Source: Oegoconia quadripuncta (taxonomy: Eukaryota > Arthropoda > Insecta > Lepidoptera > Autostichidae). From it: 64,000 nucleotides of DNA. This document shows, in pieces, positions 41,443 through 52,382 of the stretch. The stretch lies in the NCBI GenBank assembly GCA_949316235.1, contig OX438758.1:15409731-15473730 (forward strand). The letters are read 5' to 3'. The notes under the pieces are model-generated. The model was not told the DNA's origin, ran no database searches, and saw only the letters and a list, made by a program, of their open reading frames with translations. How positions within the stretch are numbered: the stretch's first letter is position 1; every line of letters begins with the position of its first letter. A program made the position numbers and the translations under genes.

Positions 41443-42624
41443 CATAATAAAACATTATTGAGCTCTACACTACTGCATTCTCCGCCGTGCGTGAACACAC
41501 CACGCAAAGTACCTAACTTCAATACCGCTTCAACAATCGTTTCAAAATTGATATTTATAATGAAAAATATTGAAGCAGCGTTGTAATTTTCTGACTACTT
41601 CAACAACAAGTCAAGTCGATCACTTTGAGAGTGTTAGGTAAAATAAGCAAAACTTTAAGTTTGGCGGTACATGAAAGCAATCTCCTCGAGATCCTTCAAA
41701 CTTCCAGCTAGTCCATCTAATCTTGACGCCGATTAAAAAAATATTTTCGGAAGTCAAGGGTTCTTCGCCATTAGCAACTTCTTTATTAGGAAACTTTGAA
41801 CTTTTTTACAGTTCATCAATCGTAATCCTTCGAGATAAACTTTACCCTTTAATCAGATACAATTAATTTATCGAATTCTAACTGAAACTTTTTGTATGAG
41901 TAATGAACTCCTGGTTATTCTAATTGTACTTATAGACCTCTCTATGCATTTAAATAAATGTAATCTCCTCTAAAGATTGCATAAGTTAGACATATTGGCC
42001 GGATAAAAATTAGTGCATTGTTTACGTAGGCACCTAAATATTATCCTTTTGCTTGATTGTTAGTTTGTAATATGTGCTTAGCTAGGCAAATAATTATTAT
42101 TGTTTATGTTCGTTTCTCTTAGGCTTAGACACTGAGATGTGTATACTCGTTTTTGTATAATCGTGATTGTATAATCGTTTATTTCATTATTAATAAAGAA
42201 CTTTACAAACAAAACAAACAAACAACTTATTGACCTTGTGTCACAATTTGTCTAAGAAATGGTTTAGTAGTAATTCCACCAAGTGAGCTGCTGTTGAACA
42301 TTAATTTTTCTCTATTCCATAAACTAATAATAAAGAAAACTTAATTAGTAAACAAATAACCTTGACTCAAAAATGGAGCGTGACCGTAAGGGGTCCGCTC
42401 GCTGGGGTCGGTGCTGCGCGAATGATGATGAATCAGCACCGCCGATAAGTTCAAGCTGTAAGCTTAAATACGCTGGAAACCAAGCAATAGTAGAGCTGCC
42501 AACGGTAAATCTTGTCGCCGGGCACCGCAGCTGCTTCGTGCGCTCTTCCAGAGCCATCGATATTATTTATCAAGACGATGACGTCGATTTTGGATCAAAT
42601 AAAGTTTTCTTATTTTTATAATAA
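41443..42624. other. Intergenic; 82-codon frame near the end unassigned
   Basis: A plus frame at 42373-42621 (MERDRKGSARWGRCCANDDE and on) overlaps a canonical AATAAA at 42598 and lies in a GC-richer patch (42370-42560). It could be the 3' end of an unrecognised transcript, but it has no known domain and no clear acceptor. Confidence 0.3.
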
Positions 42625-43405
42625 AAGTCACTAAGTCATTTAAGGGACAATCCGGTAGACATTCAAAATTTGCCTTTAAATAAATTTAAAACAACCAGTA
42701 AACGGAAACTATGTGCCAAAGGCTATTATAAAATTTCTGACTATCTGGATGATAAGAATGCGTGGACATGAACCGCTCGGCAATATCCAGTATATTTTAT
42801 TCTTATTTTTCTTTGTGGAATCATAAATTTTACAATTATTTCAAATTATATTTGTATTAACTTATTTAAAAAGAGCAATCCCGGAGTTTCTTACTCGTTC
42901 TTCTCTGGGGAGACTTTTTTTTTTTGGTTTCATTCTCTCCTTTAGGAGAAGGCAAAGGGATCTAGCCCATAACAGCCATGTCTTATTTCTCTTATTTCTT
43001 CAGTTTGTAAGTCAGTCTCAGTCAAAACAAGTAATTCGTCGTATACTTGGCGTATACAGAGTCTAGTCACGGTCAAGTCATTCTTCAGTAAAGTGGCAGA
43101 ATGCTTTACAAAAGATTTTGGCGGCTTCTTGTGGGAACCCGAAAGCTCTGTTACGCACTTTAATTTACACTTCCCTTCACTTGTACACCATCACTAAAGT
43201 TTGCTGCACAATATTCTGCCATTATTAAGCTTCAAAAGTTAGAATGCCCAAATTATAAGAATTATAAAGAAAAATGCTACTTCACTCGCCGAGTTCCCGC
43301 CAAAAAGCCTTTGGGGAGACTGCCTGGTGAATGAGCGATAACTTTATGTCATGACGATTTTAAATGTTATTCTTATAACGTACGAAATAAAACATTTTTG
43401 ATTTT
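42625..43405 (+). mobile_element. LINE-N 3' end, split by RET-F
   Basis: It encodes VDIQNLPLNKFKTTSKRKLC and AKGYYKISDYLDDKNAWT, then the 3' UTR AAGAGCAATCCCGGAGTTTC and TCTTCTCTGGGGAGACT. It resumes at 43310 with TTTGGGGAGACTGCC and ends ACGAAATAAAACATTTTTG. Confidence 0.85.
42916..43309 (-). mobile_element. RET-F retroposon, copy 1 (poly-A, TSD)
   Basis: A minus-strand 394-bp element. Its 5' end is GGCTTTTTGGCGGGAACTCG (at 43309 going down) and its 3' end is a poly-A (poly-T at 42916-42925). It is flanked by a target duplication TGGGGAGACT in the LINE-N 3' UTR. The second copy is at 58112-58503. No tRNA-type A and B boxes are seen. An open stretch of about 75 codons without ATG (starting GKCKLKCVTELSGSHKK) survives in both copies. 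It may be a novel SINE or the retrocopy of an unknown transcript. Confidence 0.8.
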
Positions 43406-43410
43406 ACTTT

Positions 43411-43667
43411 AATGGTCTGGAAATCACTAAAAAGGCAAAACAAGATGTGTCTTACGAAGAGCCTCGGTGAGAAGAAATACAGATGGATCATGACCTGGAT
43501 GAACACAGACGTTATATCTCGAAATAGCGTGAGTGAACCGCTGCACTGGCAACAGTTCAACAAACTAAGTACATCAGACGGATGTAAAAAGAAATATTTC
43601 CATAATTTTATATTTTACTTTACTTAAGCATTCGGGAGCTCATACCACTAGGATCCAAACTTCAAAA
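43411..43667. other. Intergenic, nothing recognised
   Basis: A 71-codon frame without a domain. (AACTTCAA)n units at 43655-43680 belong to the LINE-K tail. Confidence 0.35.
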
Positions 43668-43945
43668 CTTCAAACTTCAAGCATTTATTTCAACGTAAGA
43701 ATTAAGATACATGATATCATTTGTTGAATGTCAATTTAAATCTACTGGAAATAAAAAAAAATATTGCATTTATCTGTCAGTCGGTATATCCAAGCTACTA
43801 CCGCTTCGGAAAGGGAATTCATCTGTGGGAAAAGAAGCGGCGCAAGAAACCCACAGGATCATTGTTGTTCTTTTTTTTAAATAAAGTTTTAAATAAAGTA
43901 AATAACTAATACAATTTTATAATTTTGGGGAGCTGGTCGAAATCC
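43668..43945 (-). mobile_element. LINE-K 3' end, copy 3
   Basis: The best preserved LINE-K 3' end, with a CTTGAAGTTTGAAGTTTTG tail on the minus strand and the GCGCCGCTTCTTTTCCCAC block. Confidence 0.8.
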
Positions 43946-44049
43946 ATTCCCTTTATCCACCACTGGATCGAATACCACTCTGGAGTTCACTGTAGTCTAC
44001 CATTGGTCAATGCGGATCCTGTAATACTTCAACTCCATTGTGAGATACT

Positions 44050-44395
44050 AGGCGAAAGAGATACTACCCGCTGCTCAATTTAACCGATACACTTCTCGGA
44101 GAAAATTAAATTTCCATCCACATCACCTGGATGAGTGGAAGTCTACCACTGTACGTTTCTCAAGAAACTTCTTACCACGTACGACCACCCTGTGGAACGG
44201 ACTTCCGGCAGCGGTATTCCCGAACGAGTACGACATTGGAACCTTCAAGAAACGAGCCTACACCTTCCTCAAAGCCGGCAACGCATCTGTGACCCTTTTG
44301 GTGTTGCGGGTGTCCATGGGCGGCGGTGATTACTTTCCATCAGGTGACCCGCATGCTCGTTTGCCGCTCTCTCATATAAAAAAAAAAAAAAAAAA
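44050..44395 (+). pseudogene. LINE ORF2 C-terminus with poly-A
   Basis: Plus-strand frames encode HLDEWKSTTVRFSRNFLPRT, TTLWNGLPAAVFPNEYDIGT and FKKRAYTFLK, and in the next frame [17 protein letters not shown] followed by a stop. This is the C-terminal end of a Jockey/CR1-type ORF2. The 3' UTR GGTGACCCGCATGCTCG and an 18-base poly-A follow. One frameshift near 44275. Confidence 0.85.
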
Positions 44396-44596
44396 TAAGA
44401 GATAAATTTCTGTTAAGAATAATTAGATACAACGATAGCGTCAGTAAAAGTAACTTACCTACTTGTCCCTATCAGCAAGTTTCAATTCTCATAAATGGCG
44501 CCAATGGGTCCCGACTACATTCAGTAAATTTATATTAGTTTTTCTATACTTGAATACTAATAAATAAATATTTACATACTTAAACTTACTTAAATT

Positions 44597-44870
44597 GACG
44601 ACCTGTTTGGTGTAGTGGTTAGAAACTCTGCTGCTATACCAAAAGGTCACGGGTTCGAATCCCGCTAGGGGCATATGTTTGTATGATGAATATAGACATG
44701 TGTTGCCGAGTTATGGATGTTTTTCATTTATATAGTTATGTATTTATTTACAAAAAAAAATGTATTTGTGTAGTTTATCAACCATCTGGTATCTATAATA
44801 CAAGCCTAGTTGCTTAGTGTGGAACTAGATGGCGCTGTGTGTATGTGCAAAGATTTATTATTATTATATT
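44597..44870 (+). mobile_element. SINE-B, full length
   Basis: Head GACGACCTGTTTGGTGTAGT, B box GGTTCGAATCC near 44653, complete body and (ATT)n tail. Best reference copy in the window. Confidence 0.92.
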
Positions 44871-45249
44871 TATTGGTACAATCAGGTTCATTCACGAGTT
44901 CTTGCGTGTCCTTATTCATAAGTTCCGTAACTGTGGCTAACTCAATGCTACTATAACTTACTTGTTGAACCCCGTCGCTTTATATCGTGAGATTTTATTT
45001 TATCTAAATCTTAATAAAACCTTTCCATTCCGTCTAGCCCGGTCATTTATCTTCGTTTGCCCGCACGCATACTCAACGATTAGGTGCGAATACGTGAACA
45101 CTTGAGAGGATTTAATCTGAATTCGTATTAAGAATCTTATCTGAACCGTAATTGATCATATTTTTCGATATCCTCTCGTTTGGATGGGAATTTATTCGTA
45201 ATGATATACGATCTGATGTATACGTGAGTGACATAAACGCTATAAGACT
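44871..45249. other. Intergenic, nothing recognised
   Basis: No shared repeat or exon. Confidence 0.35.
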
Positions 45250-45465
45250 TATCTACAGGGACGGGAGTCGCGTCGAGCGGCGCGTTGAGCAAAGCGTGAT
45301 GTCGCGCGACTAGGGCCAGGATCCCCGTTCGCGGGGTACCACAGCGCCCCTTGGGGGGGGGGCTGGAGCCGCTTATGCGTTCCCAGGTCCTCCCTATTGC
45401 CGAAGAAGGGGGTTTTAGTGGGTATTTTAGTGGGATCACAGCGGCGCAACTGTCGCTCCTGCCAT
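45250..45465 (-). repeat. GC-rich repeat-like segment
   Basis: The minus strand reads FGNREDLGTHKRLQPPPQGA and LWYPANGDPGPSR, a peptide-like block I recall from predicted lepidopteran repeats. It includes a G10-11 run near 45352. A retroelement 5' region is likely; not proven. Confidence 0.4.
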
Positions 45466-45467
45466 AT

Positions 45468-45660
45468 TGATAGATAGATAGATATATCGTTTATTTGTAT
45501 CTCCAGCCACACACATACCATAAGTTCCAAAGCAATTGGATAAAAAATATTTTATAACAATTCATAAAAGTAACATCAGGATACACTAGATTATGTGTGT
45601 GCTACAGCCGTACAAATGGGCCATAGGTCAGTGTGTACAATTGCTCAGAGATCTACTTCT
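45468..45660 (-). mobile_element. LINE-Q 3' end with TAGA tail
   Basis: GATAGATAGATAGATATATC, GTTTATTTGTATC, TTATGTGTGTGCTACAGCCG and GGCCATAGGTCAGTGTGTAC match 58846-59015. Confidence 0.7.
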
Positions 45661-45904
45661 TCTTGTAATTCTACTTCAATTCGTTCATGTCAAAGGCATG
45701 ACCCTTTTTGCATCCATATTGATGATAGCGCATATGTCTTCATTGCCCGTTGACCTACCAAACGACCCACTAGTGCTGAATGTTGTCCCAAAAACACGGA
45801 CTTTGACTCCCTCGGTTTAGGGTTGCCAGATCGGAAAAATACAAGAAAGTGTCTGCACGTAAATTTCGAATTTTAGGGTTATTATTTAATAAGAATATGC
45901 AAAT

Positions 45905-46045
45905 TGAAAAAGGTATGCTGAGATTGTTTGGACATGTGGAGGAATGAATGAAGGAAGACTAACGAAAGAGATAATATACGAAGAGAGTGTGGATGGTGGT
46001 GCTGGTTGGTGAAGACCACGGTGAACGTACCACAATCAAATTAGG
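45905..46045 (+). pseudogene. LINE RT C-terminal relic
   Basis: Shifted frames give MLRLFGHVEE, MNEGRLTKEIIYEESVDGGA and NQIRDV, the RRWFGHVERM...GRLTKEI region of lepidopteran LINE polyproteins. It is cut by a SINE-A poly-T at about 46050. Confidence 0.65.
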
Positions 46046-46080
46046 GATGTCTTTTTTTTTCATGCACAACCGACATTTAA

Positions 46081-46262
46081 CCGTCTTCATGGCTCAATTT
46101 AAACAACTTTGGGTTTACGATTCGGAGGTCACGGGTTCGATCCCCAGCGGGGTACATGTTTAAGTACTTGGTTTGGTTGATGGTACGGCATTTTACATGT
46201 CCACCTGGCTAGCTACCACCATCTTATCTAAATCTGCCGCTAAGCAGCAATGTGTTAATAGC
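46081..46262 (+). mobile_element. SINE-A 5' half
   Basis: Head CGTCTTCATGGCTCAATTT, B box near 46134 and body to GCAATGTGTTAATAG. It is abutted by an inverted SINE-A. Confidence 0.88.
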
Positions 46263-46289
46263 TAACCCATTGTTTTTAATAGCTAACCC

Positions 46290-46576
46290 ATGCGCGACGG
46301 TTTCATACTTGACCTCAATCACACCTGATGTTAAGTGAAGATGAGGTCGAAGGTGGTAGCGTACAGACCCGGAAACCCCATCTTATTAGGGACTGGCTAT
46401 CTTATCTCTGACAACCGGAACACAACAATGCTATTGACATTGCTGTTTGGTGGCAGATTTGGATAAGATGGTGGTAGCTAGCCAGGCGGACATTTAATAT
46501 GCCCTACCACCAACCAAACCGAGTACTAAATATGTACCCGGCTGGGGATCGTACACGCGACTTCCGAGTCGTAAAG
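46290..46576 (-). mobile_element. SINE-A, inverted partner
   Basis: From ATGCGCGACGGTTTCATAC through the B-box area GGGATCGTACACGCG to CCGAGTCGTAAAG. The head end is missing. Confidence 0.88.
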
Positions 46577-47024
46577 CAGTTAGTTTTTGGCTTTCAGAAA
46601 GGTAAAGTCAGGATTACTTAGTCATCATCCGAGCCGCCTGGTACTTACCTACCTTTATCTAATGGTCAACTGACATCGAATATTAACAATCGAAAAATAT
46701 TAATCACCCTATATGTTTCCTAAACGTCACATTTCCAAACCGCTCATAACGTTGGAGGATGGAAAAAGCTAATTGTTTTACCCATCAATCTCCCCATGAC
46801 CCCATTGTTGTGGTTGGCCCACTGACACGGGCTGGGAGTGAAGGAGACAATATATGTCGACTTGTCAACGTGACACATGCGACAGAGCACATTTCGTACA
46901 GTTAGCAAAAGTCATGAAATCTACTGGTTCAGAATAGGCCCTGCATGTACTTTAAAACCCCATGTTAGCTAAAGAAATGATAGCATGTTACCTGTATTTA
47001 ATCTACCCACTTATAATAATAATA
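46577..47024. other. Intergenic, nothing recognised
   Basis: No shared repeat; slightly GC-richer around 46760-46880. Confidence 0.35.
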
Positions 47025-47150
47025 AAGGTATTTATTCATCACAAAAAAGAAAAGACAAGCATACCTACATAGAATCGAGAACCACAGTATTGTGATGAAT
47101 GGGTAGGGACTCAGCAGTTTTGATGATTTTCAGCCCCCCCCCCCCCCCCC
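47025..47150 (-). mobile_element. Retroelement 3' end J, copy 2, with C17 tract
   Basis: AAAGGTATTTATTCATCAC, GGGTAGGGACTCAGCAGTTT and GATGATTTTCAGCC are the inverse of 40925-41062. The C run at 47134-47150 is an expanded version of the G run there. Confidence 0.65.
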
Positions 47151-47310
47151 TGTAGAGTAGTTGCTGCCACCAAAGAAAGTATGGGCGACTTTCCAATGGC
47201 TAACAATACAATGATATGTACAGAATGCGTGCATGGAATTATTAGTCGCCAGACTTTTTAAGAACCTACTATAAAAATTATATCTATTTTTATCCACTTA
47301 TATAATATAC

Positions 47311-47346
47311 GATATGAATATATTATACTTATAATATATTCATATC
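47311..47346. repeat. 16-bp AT-rich palindrome
   Basis: GATATGAATATATTAT and its inverse with a 4-base loop. Confidence 0.85.
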
Positions 47347-47363
47347 TAAATATTAAGTTACAT

Positions 47364-47478
47364 ATCTAAATCTGCCGCCAAGCAGCAATGTTAATAGCAT
47401 TGTTGTGTTCCGGTTGTCAGAGATAAGATAGCCAGTCCCCCAAATGTGTTGGGGTTTCCGGGTCACGCTTCCACCTTT
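47364..47478 (+). mobile_element. SINE-A middle fragment
   Basis: ATCTAAATCTGCCGCCAAGC to TTCCGGGTCACGCTTCCACC; both ends missing. Confidence 0.85.
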
Positions 47479-48605
47479 CTACGCCAAATTACAATGGGGT
47501 CCTCATATCCATAAATTGGCGAAGAAGCTCAGCTCTGCAGCGTATGCAATCAAAAAAATTAGACAAATATCGGACGTAAATACTGCTTGATTAGTATATT
47601 TTAGTTATTTCCATAGCCTGATGTCTTACGGTATCTTGCTGTGGGGAAATTCCACGGATATAAATACAATCTTTGTTTTACAAAAACGAGCCGTTCGTGC
47701 AATTTGTCAATTGAGACCTGCAGTGTCACGTAGAGCCAGATTTAAAGAGTATAATATGCTAACCCTTTCGTTACAGTACATTTTTAAAAATCTAATACAT
47801 ATCAAAAAAAAATACAAGTCAAAGTCAATACAAGAAATAAAGATAAACTTGCCCCACTTGTCACATAAGTCGCCTCCGCAAAGTCAGTAATTCATTCAAA
47901 GGGTTATGTATACGCTTTTACAATAAAGTACCTGTTGATAAACAAAACCGCCTCCGTGGCTCAATGTAAACAACATTGGGTTTACGATTCGGAGGTCGCG
48001 GGTTCGATCCCCAGCGGAGTACATGTTTAAGTACTCGGTTTGGTTGGTGGTAGGGCATTTTAAATGTCCGCCTGGCTAGCTACCACCATCTTATCTAAAT
48101 CTGCCGCCAAGCTGCAATGTTAATAGCATTGTCGTGTTCCGGTTGTCAGAGATAAGATAGCCAGTCCCCCAAATGTGTTGGGGTTTCCGGGTCAGTACGC
48201 TTCCATCTTCGACCTCATCTTCACTTAACATCAGGTGTGATTGAGGTCAAGTACCAACCCGTTATGCATAAAAAAAAAAAAATTAAAGATACTATAAAAA
48301 GAAACTTATTAAGAAGGTATATTATAAAATATCGGATTATTTAGATGATAAACATTCATGGACATGACCAGCCCGTTCACATAACCAGGCAATTTCACAA
48401 TTAATAATGAAGTAAATATATATTTTTTTAATAATTAATAATTTTGTAATATAAAAACCCTTTTTTTTTAAAAGAGCAACCTCTCTAGTATCTTGCTTGT
48501 TCTTCTCAGGGGAAAATTGCCTTTTGAACAAGCAGTAGCTTTAAAAATGTAAAATCTGACTGTTTTAAGTATACCCTGTGTGCCTACAAAATAAAGCATT
48601 TTTGA
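47479..48605 (+). pseudogene. LINE-N 3' end, split by SINE-A
   Basis: It encodes SYGILLWGNSTDINTIFVLQ, KRAVRAICQLRPAVS and, after a frameshift, a degraded tail. It resumes after the SINE with KDTIKRNLLRR-like sequence and DYLDDKHSW, then AAGAGCAACCTCTCTAGTATC and AAATAAAGCATTTTTG. It has lost several codons at the SINE insertion site. Confidence 0.85.
47948..48282 (+). mobile_element. SINE-A, full length, nested in LINE-N
   Basis: Complete from CCGCCTCCGTGGCTCAATGT (B box near 48001) to GTTATGCATA and 13 A. The least decayed SINE-A copy together with 2008-2336. Confidence 0.92.
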
Positions 48606-48609
48606 TTTT

Positions 48610-48678
48610 ATTTGACCTCATCTTCACTTAACATCAGGTGTGATTGAGGTAAAGTACCAATACGTTGTGCATAAAAAA
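48610..48678 (+). mobile_element. SINE-A 3' end joined to DUP-T
   Basis: GACCTCATCTTCACTTAACA to GTTGTGCATAAAAAAA. The junction with DUP-T is the same as at 26928/26929. Confidence 0.85.
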
Positions 48679-49045
48679 ATAATTATATAGAGTACAAAAT
48701 ACCAAACCACACAGCACCGAATACCAACGTTAATGTCATTACTATCAACGTTCTTGCATCACTTTGTTCGTCCATTTTTGCTGGTCTACCAAAAATTTGC
48801 TCTTAAATCCGCTAAATCAATTCTCTCTCCACTTCGCAGAACTAAAATTCACTAATCCAGCAAAATGTCCTCATGGCACGTTCGCAACATTATTTAATTT
48901 TAGGGCACTCCATTCTATTTTCATTTCCACACTACTGCTAAAAGGTTTGCTAATGAAACAGAAATAGTTTTATTGAAAAAACATAGCCATATGAAGCGGT
49001 AACTAGGTGAGATCGTTTGGCATAGTTATGTCGCGCAGTGGCATT
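48679..49045 (-). repeat. DUP-T, copy 2 (inverted)
   Basis: Reverse complement of 26569-26928 with about 15 differences by eye. It runs into a LINE-H tail (ATACAATACAATACAAATAC) at 49048-49087. Third, partial copy at 49117-49745. Confidence 0.8.
48683..48775 (-). CDS. Small open frame, partner of 26833-26928, uncertain
   Basis: ATG at 48775 and 30 codons to TAA at 48683-48685. Same MDEQSDARTLIVMTLT start and hydrophobic remainder. Compared with the other copy it lacks one codon without losing frame. Function unknown; a repeat-borne chance frame is the simpler reading. Confidence 0.15.
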   Translation of the reverse strand: MDEQSDARTLIVMTLTLVFGAVWFGILYSI

Positions 49046-49116
49046 ATAATACAATACAATACAAATACTCTTTATTGCGCAAAATTTTTATTTATTGTGT
49101 TAAATATTTATTGTGC

Positions 49117-49745
49117 CATTCTATTTTTATTTCCAAACTACTGCTAAAAGGTTTGCTAATGAAACAGAAATAGTTTTTCTCAAACATGCATGGAAATATT
49201 GTCATTACTTTCGAAAAAAGAACACGTGATGTATCTAATTTACGGACAGCGAAAAATAAATCCATTGCAGGAGCGTTTTTTGAATTTGGAACATTACAAC
49301 GCTCCAGCAATGTTGTATGAAACGGCGTGCTGGGGTTATTATATACTCTTTGATTGGATCTCTTTTATCATTCTTGGCATACCAAAATCTCTTTGCTTAG
49401 TACAAATTGCGTTCACGTGGCTGTAAGCGTAAATGCGTTTGCCTTTGGCACAGATGATAAATAGAAAATCGGCGGCAAAGCTGAAAATTCGTCTTGATTT
49501 GTTATTTAAATATTTATTATTTCCCTGCATTCTTTTGAGAAAAGCACTATATATGCCTCGGCGGAAATGGCAATTGCCTGTCTCGTATTAGTGAAGTCCT
49601 CGCCTACGGCTCGGCCTTCAAACTCATACTCGACCTGCATGCCTATTTCCCGGCCTTTGCAATAATGTGCTATTATTGATAAACATAACCATAGGTAACT
49701 AGGTGAGATCACTTGGCATAGTTAAGTGGCGCAGTGGCATTATTC
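49117..49745 (+). repeat. DUP-T partial copy 3 with 510-bp insertion
   Basis: 49117-49178 matches 48908-48975 (CTACTGCTAAAAGGTTTGC) and 49691-49745 matches 48998-49045 (GTAACTAGGTGAGATC, GCGCAGTGGCATTAT). Between them, 49179-49690 is unrelated; its GC-richer part (CCTCGCCTACGGCTCGGCC) resembles common lepidopteran repeats. Confidence 0.65.
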
Positions 49746-50078
49746 GTTTTTGATTAAAGAAGTTAAGCAAAGCCTGTTGCGGTCCACTTCTAGTATTTAA
49801 TACGAGTGCTTCCGCGCTTCGCTGCCATTTAATACTCGAGCGTTGTTATATTCAATTGAAGGTAGTCGATAAGCCAAGGGACGGCTTAAAATACTGTCAG
49901 GTGGTTACTAAAACTGACACAAATCCAGCAATCCGTACTGGGCTCGCATGTGAATTATGGCCCATATATACCCTCAATGAGAAGAGGCTGTGCTCCTACA
50001 GTGGGTACGTATAAGGCTGTTATACTGATATTACAGTAAAACTTTTGGTAGTATATTATTTGCATACCTCAAACCAGG
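49746..50078. other. Intergenic, repeat-like scraps
   Basis: TTCCGCGCTTCGCTGCC near 49810 and AGGCTGTGCTCCTACAGTGG near 49985 look like worn repeat ends; no gene. Confidence 0.35.
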
Positions 50079-50126
50079 GATGCCACGAATATTCGCATTA
50101 GCATTAATGCGAATATTCGTGGCATC
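50079..50126. repeat. 22-bp perfect palindrome of ATTCGC motifs
   Basis: GATGCCACGAATATTCGC-ATTA and its inverse around GCAT. Further ATTCGCAT / ATGCGAAT motifs follow to 50175 and recur at 50980-51005. Confidence 0.9.
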
Positions 50127-50175
50127 GTTTTAAACATTCGCATCGACATTCGTATTCGCATCAATCAATGCGAAT

Positions 50176-52020
50176 GTGTGCAGGCCTTATATACGAGCCC
50201 TTAATAAATCGCCTTATGGGTGAAAAGGCACTGAAACTATTGCTTTTAAAATGTAATGTATGTCATGTCAATACATTTTGTATAAGTTTTTCTCTTTTAA
50301 TTAAAGCTGAGTCAATACGCTGTAGGTTTGGCTCAATCAATTTTGGGTAAACCTGGATCAATAGCGGCCAGATTATTATATAATATGTTTGTATTTTCTC
50401 ATCAGTGAATCTTGGTCAGGGTACGATGGGACTGTCATGTCTAGAAGGACTCAAGTCCCTAAATTAAATAAAGATTAAAAAAAAAAAGTTTTTCTCTTTT
50501 AAGTAATAAAATTGACTATAAATTCACATGGCTTTTATAATACATGAAGTATTGTCAAAACTATGATGAAATAGAATCCCTTTTGTAATATATTTCCTGA
50601 GGATCTTATGTTACTTACCTTCCTTGATATCTAAATTGTACATGCAGCCGAAAACGAATGTTGCTAAACCGATAGACTTCGCATACACACATTCACAAAC
50701 ACAATACTCACACAAACACACACACACACAACACATACCTCTACCTCTCTATTTTTATAATTTTTATATCTTAAAATAATATTGTTAAAATGAGAATTTA
50801 CTTGTATACCTATTACCTTCTTGTTTAAAGCATTTATTGTAGTTGTAGAAGAGCGGAGCCTCCTACAGGTAAACATTTTTACTTAAAAGGAGACCCCTAA
50901 TGCTGTTATAGATAATAAGAATAAGTTACTTAAATAAACATTTTTGATATTTTTTTGATTTGTGTATGTCTTTTTAACATTCGTATTCGCATTCGCGAAT
51001 GTGAAAAATTTCACTTTCGTAACATCCTTACCTCATACCTATTATCTACGTTACACACCATAGACAATTGGTAGAGTATGATGGCACAGAACTATCAATG
51101 ACATCTTATGACCTACTCTGGCAAATAAATAAATCATACACAAGGCCAGAGAAAGGCTGTGCTGGCACACTGAACTGACCCGTAGCACTGGCCTCAACCC
51201 CTGACTATTATTGGACAACTATTATTGGAGCATGTACAGAAACGTCGAATAGAATTCCTAAAACACTGTTTGTCCGTCTGTATGTCACAGCTGTTTTTGT
51301 AGCAGACTATTAGCACGGAGCATATCTGATTAGTGCTACATTAATCAACCATCCGTTATCACAATAAACTAAAATCCGTTTAAAAGTCGACCAGGTTATG
51401 ATATGAGGGTTTGTAGGAATTCATAGAAACTTATTCAAAATGACATAAATCATTATGCAAAATAACTTTATATGTACAGTGCCCCACGGCACTGACTTAA
51501 ATGTTTTTTTTTTATTTATACTAAGTTTAGTTTGCAAATTTAGTATTTTTATAAAAAAAAATCAATTTCTGTTATTATTTAAACTTGGATCAATGCTCAC
51601 ATAAGACTAGATTAAACAATAAAGTCTTCACCTTGTACTTGTTTGAAAATATATCATCCATACAAGATATATCATAATATACGTAAGCAGAATAATCTGT
51701 TTACGGAATTCCGTAGTTACGTTGCGCACAATCCAATACGCACTTGACCTTTTTTTGCACATTAGTACCAAGTAGTATCGCAAACACACGCAAAGCCTAT
51801 GATATATCGTAAACAGATTCATAAGTAATATCTCAAAACACTTCTTTATTTGTGTCACAAAAGTTTATAAACGCCAGGCACAGAATAGCCTCTGAAAGTG
51901 TCGAGAAGGCCCACATATAGCTTCGATGACGTACGGCCTGGTGTCTGGGGCAAATGTCGGTAAATAATGCATATAAGATACCTATATTAAGAGTCAGGAC
52001 AATACGGGACGAGAAATAGT
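50176..52020. other. Intergenic, mostly unique
   Basis: It includes an A-rich retro-like end (AAATAAAGATTAAAAAA) near 50465, an (AC)n tract at 50690-50735 and a (GAATGC)-like patch at 50980-51030. No exon recognised in 1.8 kb. Confidence 0.35.
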
Positions 52021-52023
52021 CAA

Positions 52024-52382
52024 TATTTTTTTTTTATACGAAACGGCTTAGCACTTGACCTCAACCACACCTGATGTTAAGTGAAGATGACGCAGAAGGT
52101 GGAAGCGAACTGACCTGGCAACCCGATCATATTTGGGAAATTGGCCATCTTAGCTCTGACAACCAGAACACACCAATACAATGCAATACAATACAAATAC
52201 GCTTTATTGCACAAAAGGAGAATACATATACATTTTACAAAGCACAATACTGAAAAGAGTACAATTAGGCGGCCTTATCACTAAGAGCGATCTCTTCCAG
52301 GCACAACAATGCTAATAACATTGCTGTTTGGGGCCAGATTTAGATATGATGGTTGTAGCTAGCCAGACGGACATTTAAAATG
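52024..52382 (-). mobile_element. SINE-A split by a LINE-H tail
   Basis: Parts 52024-52177 (poly-T to ACCAGAACACACC) and 52303-52382 (CAACAATGCTAATAACATTG to GACGGACATTTAAAATG). The 5' third is absent. Confidence 0.85.
52178..52302 (-). mobile_element. LINE-H tail nested in SINE-A
   Basis: CAATGCAATACAATACAAATA, CGCTTTATTGCACAAAAGG and AGAGCGATCTCTTCCAGG are the inverse of a lepidopteran LINE 3' end. ACACCAATA / ACAACAATG flank it as an imperfect duplication. Confidence 0.8.

Noticed and set aside
47134..47150. C17 tract as a regulatory G-quadruplex site
   Set aside because: It is an expansion within a retroelement 3' end whose partner at 40935 has a short G run. A single homopolymer does not make a four-tract quadruplex.
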